From Gardnerella kenyensis (lineage in GTDB: Bacteria; Actinomycetota; Actinomycetes; Actinomycetales; Bifidobacteriaceae), in the NCBI GenBank assembly GCA_003585735.1, contig NQOH01000007.1, positions 52,086 through 77,746 on the forward strand: a DNA stretch of 25,661 nucleotides, written 5' to 3'. Of the stretch, positions 15,357-22,894 are shown in pieces; the first letter of the stretch is position 1; each line of letters opens with the position of its first letter. Below the pieces are notes generated by a model, which was not told where the DNA came from, searched no databases, and saw only the letters and a program-made list of their open reading frames with translations. Position numbers and translations under genes: made by a program.

Positions 15357-16316
15357 CTACTTAGTGGAATCGCTCACTTCTTGCGGAGTCTTTGCCAAAG
15401 TCAAGCCAACTTCCTTAAGAACGCCAGCCACGGCTTCAACATTTTCTCCCTTAAGTGGGCAAACTGGATCTGGCATCTGATTTGTGTCAAACACGCCAAG
15501 CAATGCCATTGCGGTCTTAAATGCTCCGACGCCGGCTCCAAAGCCTGCTACTCCGCTAGGCACTGTAACAATTCGCATCAAAGCAGCAAGCCAATCCTGC
15601 TCCTTCTTAACTGTTGCCCAATCGCCAGCCTGAGCAGCCTTCCACATTCGCACGTAACCAGTTGCTTCAACGTTTGCAAGGCCTGGAACAGATCCGTCTG
15701 CGCCAGCCATGTATGCTCCATCAACAACAACCTCTTGGCCCGTAAGCAAAGTCAATGGGTGGCCAGCCTTGTTGTTGTCGTCTACAAGGAACCTAAACGA
15801 CACGTCATCGTTGGATGAATCCTTAACGCCAGCAAGCACGCCATCTTTGCCAAGCTTTACAAGCAAATTGCCAGGAAGTTTCGTGTGCACGCAAACTGGA
15901 ATGTCGTAAGCAAATAATGGCAAATCTGGAACAGCTTCGTGAATAAGACGGAAGTGGCGCTCAACTTCTGCCATGCCGCCGAGTGCGTAGAATGGCGCCG
16001 TTGCAACGATTGCGTCTGCTCCAAGCTCCTTAGCTTCCTTTGCGTGCTCAATTACGCGATTTGTTTCCGTGTCAATGCAGCCAACCAACACTGGCACTCG
16101 ACCGTCAACAATGCGCATTACGTTTTCAATGATTTCACGGCGGCGCTTATCTGTGCTAAATGCCACTTCGCCAGAAGATCCAAGTGTAAACAGGCCGTCT
16201 ACTCCAGCATCAATCATGCGATTAAGTGAGCGCTCAAAGCTAACAACGTCTACTTCGCCATCTGCAGTTAATGGCGTAACAACTGGAGGAATAACGCCGT
16301 GGAATTTTTCAGTCAT
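15357..16316 (-). CDS. nanA: N-acetylneuraminate lyase (DHDPS/NAL family)
   Basis: Class I aldolase that splits Neu5Ac into ManNAc and pyruvate. In this 319-residue TIM barrel the Schiff-base lysine is Lys165 (AGVKDSSND) and the active-site tyrosine is Tyr137 (FAYDIP), at the same numbers as in E. coli NanA. The carboxylate-binding loop reads GSSGE (46-50) in place of the GSTGE/GTTGE of well-studied lyases. Several DHDPS-family activities are possible from sequence alone, but the place among nan and nag genes fixes the assignment. A weak ribosome site (AGAAG) lies about 7 nt before the ATG. The 169-bp gap upstream carries a hairpin and a small palindrome, so the gene may have extra control apart from read-through. 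Confidence 0.93.
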   Translation of the reverse strand: MTEKFHGVIPPVVTPLTADGEVDVVSFERSLNRMIDAGVDGLFTLGSSGEVAFSTDKRRREIIENVMRIVDGRVPVLVGCIDTETNRVIEHAKEAKELGADAIVATAPFYALGGMAEVERHFRLIHEAVPDLPLFAYDIPVCVHTKLPGNLLVKLGKDGVLAGVKDSSNDDVSFRFLVDDNNKAGHPLTLLTGQEVVVDGAYMAGADGSVPGLANVEATGYVRMWKAAQAGDWATVKKEQDWLAALMRIVTVPSGVAGFGAGVGAFKTAMALLGVFDTNQMPDPVCPLKGENVEAVAGVLKEVGLTLAKTPQEVSDSTK

Positions 16317-16349
16317 AATTACACTTCTTTCGTGCTTAAAGTTTCGATA

Positions 16350-16366
16350 TTAAATTTCGAATTTAA
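16350..16366. promoter_or_regulatory. AT-rich inverted repeat upstream of nanA
   Basis: TTAAATT-TCG-AATTTAA is a perfect 7-bp inverted repeat 33 bp upstream of the nanA start. It could be a protein site, or chance in AT-rich DNA. It does not resemble the proposed NanR operator. Confidence 0.3.
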
Positions 16367-16411
16367 AATTTCTGTTTAATATTTTGTTTTCGTAATTTAG
16401 TTGAGTGATAT

Positions 16412-16455
16412 GGGCGGCTCGCTTGAATTTTGTTGTGAGGGATAGTGAACCGCCC
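16412..16455 (-). other. Intercistronic hairpin between the ATPase gene and nanA
   Basis: On the minus strand, GGGCGGTTC (16447-16455) pairs with GAGCCGCCC (16412-16420) as a 9-bp stem with one G-U pair and a 26-nt loop. It starts 30 nt after the transporter stop. There is no T-run after it (ATATCACTC), so it is probably not a full terminator. Confidence 0.5.
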
Positions 16456-16485
16456 AAGATTTTGTGTGGATTTATTTAACGCACC

Positions 16486-17346
16486 TTACTTGCACTCTTC
16501 TTCCGTTGGGTGCAACAGCGACGGTGCCGCTCCCATCAGAATCTTCGTGTAATCATTTTGAGGATTGTTAATAACCTGATGCGTTTCGCCTCGCTCAACA
16601 ATCGTTCCGTGATTCATAACAACGACTTCGTCGGATATGTAGCGGATTGTTTGAATATCGTGGCTAATAAACACCATCGAAAGATTCAGCTTCTTCTTTA
16701 AATCGGAAAGAAGATTCAAAATCTGCGCACGAACCGACACGTCCAAAGCGGAAGTTGGCTCATCTGCGATGATTGCATCCGGATTAAGGGAAAGTGCTCG
16801 AGCGATTGCAACGCGCTGACGTTGACCGCCAGAAAGCTGGCCTGGCAAAGCTCCAAGAACAGAAGAAGGCAAACCAACCATTCGTATTAGCTCCTTCGCC
16901 CTTGCGTCGCGCGCTTCCTTGTTGCCAATTTTGTGTACAACAAGAGGATCAATCAGCTGATCAACAACGCTCATTCTTGCATTCAAAGCTGTTGCAGGAT
17001 CCTGGAACACAACAGAAACAACGCGACCAATATCCATACGCTCTTTTGCAGTGCGATGCGTAACGTCTTGCCCTTTAAACAGAACCTTTCCGCTAGTAAC
17101 CTGCTGAAGGCCGCACATAATATTTGCGGTTGTTGACTTTCCGCATCCGGATTCACCAACAATACCAATTGTTTTGCCAGGCATCAGCTTAAGGTTTACT
17201 TTGTTTACTGCAGTAATCTGGTTCTTATGGAACAGGCCAGATCCAGCTCGAGTAGTAAACACCACTTCTGCGTCTACAAGCTCAATAATTGGAACATTGC
17301 CATTTTCGTTCTGTACTTTGTTTATTTCGCTAGTATTCATGTTCAT
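16486..17346 (-). CDS. ABC transporter ATP-binding protein, OppF/DppF type
   Basis: Cytoplasmic ATPase that powers import with the other three transporter genes of this unit. It has 286 residues with Walker A GESGCGKST (64-72), Q-loop VFQDP, signature LSGGQRQRVAIARA (171-184), Walker B IIADEPTSALD (192-202) and switch His229. Oligopeptide-type importers need two different ATPases; the other is fused to the permease just upstream. The start overlaps the stop of that gene by 4 bp, so the two are translationally coupled. The C-terminus is shorter than in OppF (about 330 residues) and lacks the usual extension. In Bifidobacterium breve the comparable transporter is, as I recall, nanBCDF. The substrate is inferred from context: sialic acid or sialylated compounds. 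Confidence 0.93.
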   Translation of the reverse strand: MNMNTSEINKVQNENGNVPIIELVDAEVVFTTRAGSGLFHKNQITAVNKVNLKLMPGKTIGIVGESGCGKSTTANIMCGLQQVTSGKVLFKGQDVTHRTAKERMDIGRVVSVVFQDPATALNARMSVVDQLIDPLVVHKIGNKEARDARAKELIRMVGLPSSVLGALPGQLSGGQRQRVAIARALSLNPDAIIADEPTSALDVSVRAQILNLLSDLKKKLNLSMVFISHDIQTIRYISDEVVVMNHGTIVERGETHQVINNPQNDYTKILMGAAPSLLHPTEEECK

Positions 17347-19367
17347 CGCACATCTCCTTGATCAGATGCGGTCAAAATTGCGGAAGGTGCATCAGTTTCA
17401 GACTCTGGAGGTGCGGCGTAGAAGTGCCATGTTCCTGGAATGCGCTTCATTATTGGGCGCACATCAAGTCCTTGATCTGGATGCGAGGAGCGCGGAGCGA
17501 ATCGGTCTCCCTTAGGGAAGTCGGATGGGCTTGGAACTGTTCCTGGAACCTGGTGCAATCTTGGAGCTCCAGCTTCGATAGAAGTTACAGAACCGAGCAA
17601 ACCGCGCGTGTACTCGTGGTGAGGATCTGTAAGTATTTCTTTAGTTGCACCCTGCTCAACAACCTGTCCTGCGTACATTACGGTAATGGAGTGCGCAACC
17701 TTAGCAACAAGAGCCAAATCGTGACTTACGAATACCATTGCAAATCCAAGCTTTTCGCGAAGCTCATTAAGAAGGTCAATTACCTGCTTTTGAACAGTAA
17801 CGTCCAAAGCGGTTGTTGGCTCATCTGCGATTATAAGTTTTGGATCGCGCGTAAGTGCCATTGCGATTAATACGCGCTGACGTTGGCCGCCAGAAAGCTC
17901 GTGTGGATATGATTCAAGCGTGCGCTTTGGATCCAAACCCACAAGCTCCAACAGTTCTTCGGCGCTACGAGTTCCTCCGCGAGATGTCAGCTGCTTCATT
18001 TGAGTTTTAATCAGCATGGATGGGTTTAAGGAAGACAATGCGTCTTGATAAACCATTGCAATTTCGTGACCGCGAAGAGCGTTATGCTCCTTTGGGCTAA
18101 GCTTTACAAGATCCTTGCCATTAAATAGGATTTGTCCGCTAATTTTTGCTTTTGGATCAAGCAATCCCATAATTGCGAGCGAAGTAATCGACTTTCCGCA
18201 TCCGGATTCTCCAACCAAGCCCATTGTTTCGCCTGGGCGAACCGCGAAGCTCAAGTGGTCTACAACGTTTACGTTTCCGTAACGAGGGAACTGAATGCAC
18301 AAGTCCTTAACCTCAATAACTGGAGCTTCTGTAGACATTGGTTGCAAACGATCCGTGCGCTTTAGTTCAGCTTCGCGAAGTTTCGCAAGAGATTCAACCA
18401 AAGCTGCGTGCTGCTCTTTGTATGCTGCAACTGGGTCTGTAAGAATCCTGTCTTCCTTGCGAGCTGCATCAGCGTCGGCTGCAGTCTTAGAAACTGGAGC
18501 GGTTGGTGCCGCAACCATTGCGTCAGTAATTCCTTCAGAAAGAATGTTCAAGCACAGAACGGTAATCATAATCGCAAGGCCTGGGAACAATGCCTGCCAC
18601 CAGTATCCAAAGATAACGCCTGCTTTTGCGGAAGACAAAATGTTGCCCCAAGTTGGAGTTGGCTCTGGAATACCTGCGTTAATGAAGCTAAGCGAGGCTT
18701 CGAAAACGATTGCGTCTGCAACACAAAGCGTCGTGAACACCATAACTGGTGCTGCAATATTTCGGGTTACATGCTTGAGTAAAATCCATGGTGCTCGAGC
18801 GCCGGAAACGATTACTGCTCGTACGTAGTCTTTTCCATATTCGCTTATAATATTTGCGCGCACAATTCTTGCGATTTGTGGAACGTAAAGCACGCCGATA
18901 GAAATGATGATGCCAATCATGGATTGTCCAAGAATTGCAAGGCATACGGCCGCTAATGCGATTCCTGGAATGGACATTACAATATCAATCAATCGCATTA
19001 TAAGCTCAGCAATCCAGGTGCGGCTTACTGCTGCGATTGAGCCGATGATAGCTCCCACAACCAGTGCGAAAAGCACAGATGACAAGCCAATTACAAGCGA
19101 ATAACGTGCGCCGTACATGACCCTAGAGAACACGTCTCGGCCAAGGTTATCGGTACCAAACCAATGCGCACCTGTTGGAGCTTGATAGTTTTGCGTAATC
19201 TTTACTGGATCGCACGGAGCTATAAATCGCGCGAAAATAGCGCAAAATGCTAGAAGCGCAATCACAATGAACGCAATTCTGGAGCCTAAGCTCATTTTGT
19301 TAAATCTATTAAACTTGATGCCTGGCTTTGATGCGGCATCTACTACCTGATTCTTTCCAAATAGCAT
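17343..19367 (-). CDS. Fused ABC transporter permease and ATP-binding protein (DppC-DppD type)
   Basis: One 674-residue polypeptide joins an inner-membrane permease and an ATPase. Permease part (about 1-285): an N-terminal helix at 30-50, GTDNLGRDVFSRVMYGAR (71-88), four to five further helices, and the EAA coupling loop around 176-200 (YGKDYVRAVIVSGA). A charged linker (about 290-345) leads to the ATPase part: Walker A GESGCGKS (386-393), signature LSGGQRQRV (491-499), Walker B IIADEPTTALD (512-522) and switch His549. The C-terminal OppD motif, normally with Cys residues, reads RFAPRSSHPDQG here, so the cysteines are lost. It starts 1 nt after the upstream permease gene and overlaps the next ATPase gene by 4 bp. 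Such fusions are known in Actinobacteria. There is no sign of a frameshift at the join. Confidence 0.93.
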   Translation of the reverse strand: MLFGKNQVVDAASKPGIKFNRFNKMSLGSRIAFIVIALLAFCAIFARFIAPCDPVKITQNYQAPTGAHWFGTDNLGRDVFSRVMYGARYSLVIGLSSVLFALVVGAIIGSIAAVSRTWIAELIMRLIDIVMSIPGIALAAVCLAILGQSMIGIIISIGVLYVPQIARIVRANIISEYGKDYVRAVIVSGARAPWILLKHVTRNIAAPVMVFTTLCVADAIVFEASLSFINAGIPEPTPTWGNILSSAKAGVIFGYWWQALFPGLAIMITVLCLNILSEGITDAMVAAPTAPVSKTAADADAARKEDRILTDPVAAYKEQHAALVESLAKLREAELKRTDRLQPMSTEAPVIEVKDLCIQFPRYGNVNVVDHLSFAVRPGETMGLVGESGCGKSITSLAIMGLLDPKAKISGQILFNGKDLVKLSPKEHNALRGHEIAMVYQDALSSLNPSMLIKTQMKQLTSRGGTRSAEELLELVGLDPKRTLESYPHELSGGQRQRVLIAMALTRDPKLIIADEPTTALDVTVQKQVIDLLNELREKLGFAMVFVSHDLALVAKVAHSITVMYAGQVVEQGATKEILTDPHHEYTRGLLGSVTSIEAGAPRLHQVPGTVPSPSDFPKGDRFAPRSSHPDQGLDVRPIMKRIPGTWHFYAAPPESETDAPSAILTASDQGDVR

Positions 19368-19368
19368 G

Positions 19369-20325
19369 TCACACCGTCCTAATCCTTGGGTTGATTAATA
19401 CGTAGAGCAAATCAACAATGATGTTTATGAAGATGAATGCGATTGCAACAACCAGTACAACGCCTTGCACAAGCATTGGCTGGTTGCCGTTAATGCCATC
19501 GAACATTGCAGTGCCCATTCCTGGCAGAGCAAAAATAACCTCAATAACGATTGCGCCACCCATAAGGTAACCAATCTTCATGCCCAAAGTTGTAATTGGG
19601 GTGATTAAGGCGTTGCGGAATACGTTTCTAGCAACTACTACGCTTTTTGGAATTCCTGCGCCGATTGCGGTTCGTACGTAATCTTTATCCAATTCTTCTA
19701 CCATTGAGGTTCGTATGATTCGCGTAAGTTGGCCGGCTACAGGAAGTCCTAGTGCGAAGCAAGGCATTGCCATTCTTGCAATATAAGCTTCTGGATCTTC
19801 AAAGAACGGCACAAAATCGCCGGAACCTGGGAGCCAAGCTAGCTTAATTTGAAGAACGTAAATCAAAAGAACACCAAGCCAGAAGGATGGGGTTGCAATT
19901 GCAATAATCGAAAGAATTCGAACTGTTTGGTCAACCCAAGTATCGCGGTAAAGTGCTGCAAAAACGCCAAACACTACTGCAAAAATTATTGCAATTAATA
20001 AGCCGATGAAAGTTAGCTGCAGAGTGATTGGGAATGCTTCTGCAACGCGTTCTGCTACGGAGTCTTTGTTTACTCCGTAAACACCCATGTTGCCTTGGAA
20101 GAGACCAAGAATGTAGGATCCGAACTGTTCCCACCATGGGCGGTCGTAGCCCATTTCGTGGCGGAAAGCTGCAAGCGCTGCCGGAGACGAGTTTTCGCCT
20201 AAAGCTGCAACTGCTGGATCATATTTTGAAAATGACATAAGGAAGAATACGAGGAACGTAACGCCGAATGCCATGAACGGCAGGGCAATTAGTCGCCTAC
20301 CTAAAAGTCTAAGAAAATTACTCAT
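19369..20325 (-). CDS. ABC transporter permease, DppB/OppB type
   Basis: Inner-membrane subunit of the sialic-acid/oligosaccharide importer. It has 318 residues with about six transmembrane helices and the EAA loop ELDKDYVRTAIGAGIPKSV, typical of the peptide/nickel permease family. The N-terminus MSNFLRLLGRRLIALPFMAF is the usual OppB/DppB opening, which is why I chose the ATG at 20325; an in-frame start five codons earlier (20340) is possible, and GGATG is the only ribosome-site-like sequence. It forms the heterodimer with the permease half of the next gene, 1 nt away. A large hairpin separates it from the highly expressed type of binding-protein gene upstream. Confidence 0.92.
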   Translation of the reverse strand: MSNFLRLLGRRLIALPFMAFGVTFLVFFLMSFSKYDPAVAALGENSSPAALAAFRHEMGYDRPWWEQFGSYILGLFQGNMGVYGVNKDSVAERVAEAFPITLQLTFIGLLIAIIFAVVFGVFAALYRDTWVDQTVRILSIIAIATPSFWLGVLLIYVLQIKLAWLPGSGDFVPFFEDPEAYIARMAMPCFALGLPVAGQLTRIIRTSMVEELDKDYVRTAIGAGIPKSVVVARNVFRNALITPITTLGMKIGYLMGGAIVIEVIFALPGMGTAMFDGINGNQPMLVQGVVLVVAIAFIFINIIVDLLYVLINPRIRTV

Positions 20326-20352
20326 AAGACATCCACACATCCATTGAAGAAA

Positions 20353-20422
20353 TTGTTATTTTTATAACAAAACCGGCCCGTCTGCACAGAAGCGAGAAAG
20401 GTAAACAGTTGGGCCGGTTTTG
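20353..20422 (-). other. Intercistronic hairpin (partial terminator) between binding protein and permease
   Basis: On the minus strand, CAAAACCGGCCC (20411-20422) pairs with GGGCCGGTTTTG (20368-20379), a perfect 12-bp stem with a 31-nt loop. Next comes an overlapping small hairpin ATAACAA/TTGTTAT (20353-20370). It lies 50 nt after the binding-protein stop. This fits a stabiliser or leaky terminator that lets the binding protein be made in excess. Confidence 0.6.
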
Positions 20423-20472
20423 CGGTTAGAGGTTAGGGGATTGACGTTTATTTAATACTTCTGGTTCTGCAC

Positions 20473-22035
20473 CTACTTTGTAAGCTTTGCTTTTACAAGG
20501 TTGATGCCGGTAGAGCCGATTGCATTCCACTCTGCCAAAGAGCCTTTCTTTACGGCAGTCGTAGTCTTGCGGTGGAAGAGTGGGTACAGAGGAACTTCGT
20601 CGCTAATCAAGTCGAAGCACTGGTTCCAATACTTTTGGCGCTCGGCTGGTGTGCTAGCTGCCAAAGCCTTGTCCATAAGATTGTGAAGTTTTGCGTATCC
20701 TTCGGAAGTCTTCCAGAATGTGCGCTGACGGGTCCAAGCGTTGTCGCCGTACCACCAGCTCATCAACAAATCTGGGTCGTTTCCGAATACGGATGGGTCG
20801 CCTGGTGCCAAAACCATCGAGTAGTTTGCGTCGTCGCGATCGGTGATTGATGGGTAAAGTGCGGAAGACTTCATAGACTGAATGTCTACGTCCATACCTA
20901 TTTCAGCGAGATCGTTCTTGATTTGCGGAGCGAGCTGGGTGATCCAAGTGTGGTCGGTTGTGTAAAGGGTGAACTTGATAGGTCCTTTTACGCCGGCTTC
21001 CTTGAGTAAGCTCTTTGCTTTGTCGATGTTCTTGGTGTATACGTTCTTTGCCTTATGGTAGTTTGCGTAATTCTTCGGCAAGAAGCTTGTTGCAGGATCG
21101 CCTTGACCGCTCATTTGGTTTGCTATGAGCTTGTTTACGTCGATTGCGTAGAGTACAGCTTGGCGCACGCGCTTGTCGTCGAATGGCTTCTGCTTCGTGT
21201 TGAACATAACGAATGGGAGAGTGAAGCCCTGAGCGGTTTTAAGTTCAGAGCCGGAAGACTTCAAAGTATTGAAGGCTTGTGCTGGAACCATTTCCATTAC
21301 GTCGGTCTTGCCGCCCTGCATTGCGGTTACGCGAGCAGTATCGTCAACGGTTACATTCCAAACCATGTTCTTGGCTTGTGCCTTGTACTTGCCGTTGTAC
21401 AAATCGTTGCGCTCAAACTTTACTTGGTTATCGGTGATTGATACGTACTTCCATGGGCCGGATCCGATTGGCTGATTCTTTAAGTCTGCATCCGACTTTG
21501 CGGTTGGAACAATTTGAATCAAGGCGAGACGCTGCTTGAACAGTGGGAAGGCTTTCTTTAGCTTAAAGATTACGTGACGATTGTCTTTTGCTTCTACGGA
21601 ATCAATGAAGTCGAGCATTGATATGTAGAGGCTTCCTTGCGCGGTTGTGCGCTTGAATGAGGATACTACGTCGTTTGCGGTTACTTCTGTTCCGTCCGAG
21701 AATTTGGCTGCGTCGCGGATTGTTACTTCGTACTCGGTGTCGGAAATCTTCTTTGGTTCTCCTTTTGCAAGTGCGTTGAAAACTTTAAAGTTGCTGTAGT
21801 CAAGAGCGTAAAGTGGCTCCGTAACATGCCAGTTTGCTGCCATTGGCAGTGCGCCGGATGTTGTTGATGGTGCGAAATCGCGGCTTGCGTACGCAACTTG
21901 AGCTGTAATCGTATCTTTTACAGCAGTATGTGCTTTTGCTGACTTATTTTTTGCTCCACCGCAGCCAGATAGCATAACTAATGCGGCTAGGCTTGCAGCT
22001 ATTGCAGTGGTTAGCTTTGAGCTAATTCGTTTCAT
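20473..22035 (-). CDS. Extracellular solute-binding lipoprotein, family 5 (SBP_bac_5)
   Basis: Captures substrate outside the membrane and hands it to the permeases. The 520-residue precursor has a lipoprotein signal peptide: MKRISSK, a hydrophobic stretch, then the lipobox LSGC with the lipidated Cys25. The family-5 hallmark is present as AAKFSDGTEVTANDVVSSFK (about 110-129). Family 5 proteins bind peptides, nickel and also oligosaccharides; the neighbours argue for sialic acid or a sialylated oligosaccharide here. The start is set by GAGGAG 6 nt before the ATG. It is the first gene of a seven-gene unit. Upstream lie a TTGACA promoter with a predicted NanR operator in its spacer and a leader inverted repeat. 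Confidence 0.93.
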   Translation of the reverse strand: MKRISSKLTTAIAASLAALVMLSGCGGAKNKSAKAHTAVKDTITAQVAYASRDFAPSTTSGALPMAANWHVTEPLYALDYSNFKVFNALAKGEPKKISDTEYEVTIRDAAKFSDGTEVTANDVVSSFKRTTAQGSLYISMLDFIDSVEAKDNRHVIFKLKKAFPLFKQRLALIQIVPTAKSDADLKNQPIGSGPWKYVSITDNQVKFERNDLYNGKYKAQAKNMVWNVTVDDTARVTAMQGGKTDVMEMVPAQAFNTLKSSGSELKTAQGFTLPFVMFNTKQKPFDDKRVRQAVLYAIDVNKLIANQMSGQGDPATSFLPKNYANYHKAKNVYTKNIDKAKSLLKEAGVKGPIKFTLYTTDHTWITQLAPQIKNDLAEIGMDVDIQSMKSSALYPSITDRDDANYSMVLAPGDPSVFGNDPDLLMSWWYGDNAWTRQRTFWKTSEGYAKLHNLMDKALAASTPAERQKYWNQCFDLISDEVPLYPLFHRKTTTAVKKGSLAEWNAIGSTGINLVKAKLTK

Positions 22036-22062
22036 ATTTTCTCCTCACCGTTGAGTTTGTTG

Positions 22063-22089
22063 ATTCACATTTCATCTTTGAATGTGAAT
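22063..22089 (-). other. Inverted repeat in the binding-protein mRNA leader
   Basis: ATTCACATT (22063-22071) and AATGTGAAT (22081-22089) are perfect 9-bp arms around a 9-nt spacer. It lies downstream of the predicted promoter and 27 nt before the start codon, so it is in the transcript. It could be an mRNA hairpin or a second regulator site. Confidence 0.5.
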
Positions 22090-22130
22090 AGTTTTCAATT
22101 ATGCGCTCGTGTGATTTTCACGTTACTTTA

Positions 22131-22159
22131 AACATAAGAGGTCTGATGTCTGATGTCAA
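22131..22159 (-). promoter_or_regulatory. Predicted promoter of the seven-gene nan transport/catabolism unit
   Basis: On the minus strand, a perfect -35 TTGACA (22154-22159), exactly 17 bp, then TATGTT (22131-22136). The spacer is almost filled by the predicted NanR operator. The leader is about 90 nt. Confidence 0.65.
22142..22153 (-). promoter_or_regulatory. Predicted NanR operator B, inside the promoter spacer
   Basis: TCAGACATCAGA on the minus strand, one of three matches to T(C/A)AGAC(G/A)TC(A/T)GA in the locus. A partial second copy overlaps it (GACATCAGA, 22149-22157), making an ACATCAG direct repeat. Binding between -35 and -10 would block RNA polymerase. Confidence 0.55.
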
Positions 22160-22200
22160 GTTGTACGTGTGTCGAGATTGTGAAAATTTATTTATTCTTT

Positions 22201-22869
22201 TTAAAGCTTTGCTGCAAACCAACGCGTAATTGACGTTGGATGCGTAATTGCCGTCCCAACAACTGCAGCCCACGCGCCCATTTGCATAACCTCATGCAAT
22301 TGCTCAGGGGTGTGAATACGCCCCTCACAAATAATAGGGTAATTTGGGAAAGCTTGCAAAATCTGGCCTAAAAGTTCAAAATCAGGCCCGTCTGTTTTCG
22401 GTCTTCCTGGAGAAGTACCAGCCAAAGTCGTAGATATAATATCCGTTCCACAGTCCGCAGCGCGTTTAGCGTCATCGAAGTTTCCGCAATCAGCCATAAC
22501 TACTATGCCCTCATTGTGCAAAGCGCTAACAGTCTGCTCGTAAGTAAGCCCGTCTGGACGCGGCCTATCAGTTGCGTCAATCGCAATAATATCTGCTCCA
22601 GCCGCCGCACAGCAGCGCGCATGACGCAAAGTAGGTGTTATATAAACTCCATCGTGCCCATCTTTCCAAATGCCGATTACAGGAACGTCAACTTGACCTT
22701 TAATCGCGGAAATATCCGACAATCCTTGGCATCTAATTCCAATAGCGCCGCCTTCTACGGCAGCCATTGCCATTTGTGCCATTGTTTCCGGGTGTCTAAG
22801 CGGCTCCCCAGGGTAAGCTTGGCAGCTAACAATTAAGCCGCCCTTAATTTTTTCAACTACAGGATTCAT
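22201..22869 (-). CDS. nanE: N-acetylmannosamine-6-phosphate 2-epimerase
   Basis: Converts ManNAc-6-P to GlcNAc-6-P, joining sialic-acid breakdown to the amino-sugar route. The 222-residue TIM barrel has the family motifs GGLIVSCQAYPGEPL at the N-terminus, GIWKDGHDGVYITPT with catalytic Lys69, and ICEGRIHTPEQ with Glu182. The frame is open to 22956, but that start would overlap nanK; the ATG at 22869 has AAAGGAG with a 7-nt gap and opens with the conserved N-terminus. It is last in the unit of three and is separated from nanK by 25 bp. I see no convincing terminator after the stop, so transcripts may run on into the transporter unit. Confidence 0.95.
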   Translation of the reverse strand: MNPVVEKIKGGLIVSCQAYPGEPLRHPETMAQMAMAAVEGGAIGIRCQGLSDISAIKGQVDVPVIGIWKDGHDGVYITPTLRHARCCAAAGADIIAIDATDRPRPDGLTYEQTVSALHNEGIVVMADCGNFDDAKRAADCGTDIISTTLAGTSPGRPKTDGPDFELLGQILQAFPNYPIICEGRIHTPEQLHEVMQMGAWAAVVGTAITHPTSITRWFAAKL

Positions 22870-22894
22870 AGTTTTTCTCCTTTTTAAAAATATT

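Noticed and set aside
18295..18828. A 177-codon open frame on the plus strand inside the permease-ATPase gene
   Set aside because: It is the complement of clear ABC-transporter coding sequence, with composition typical of a shadow frame.
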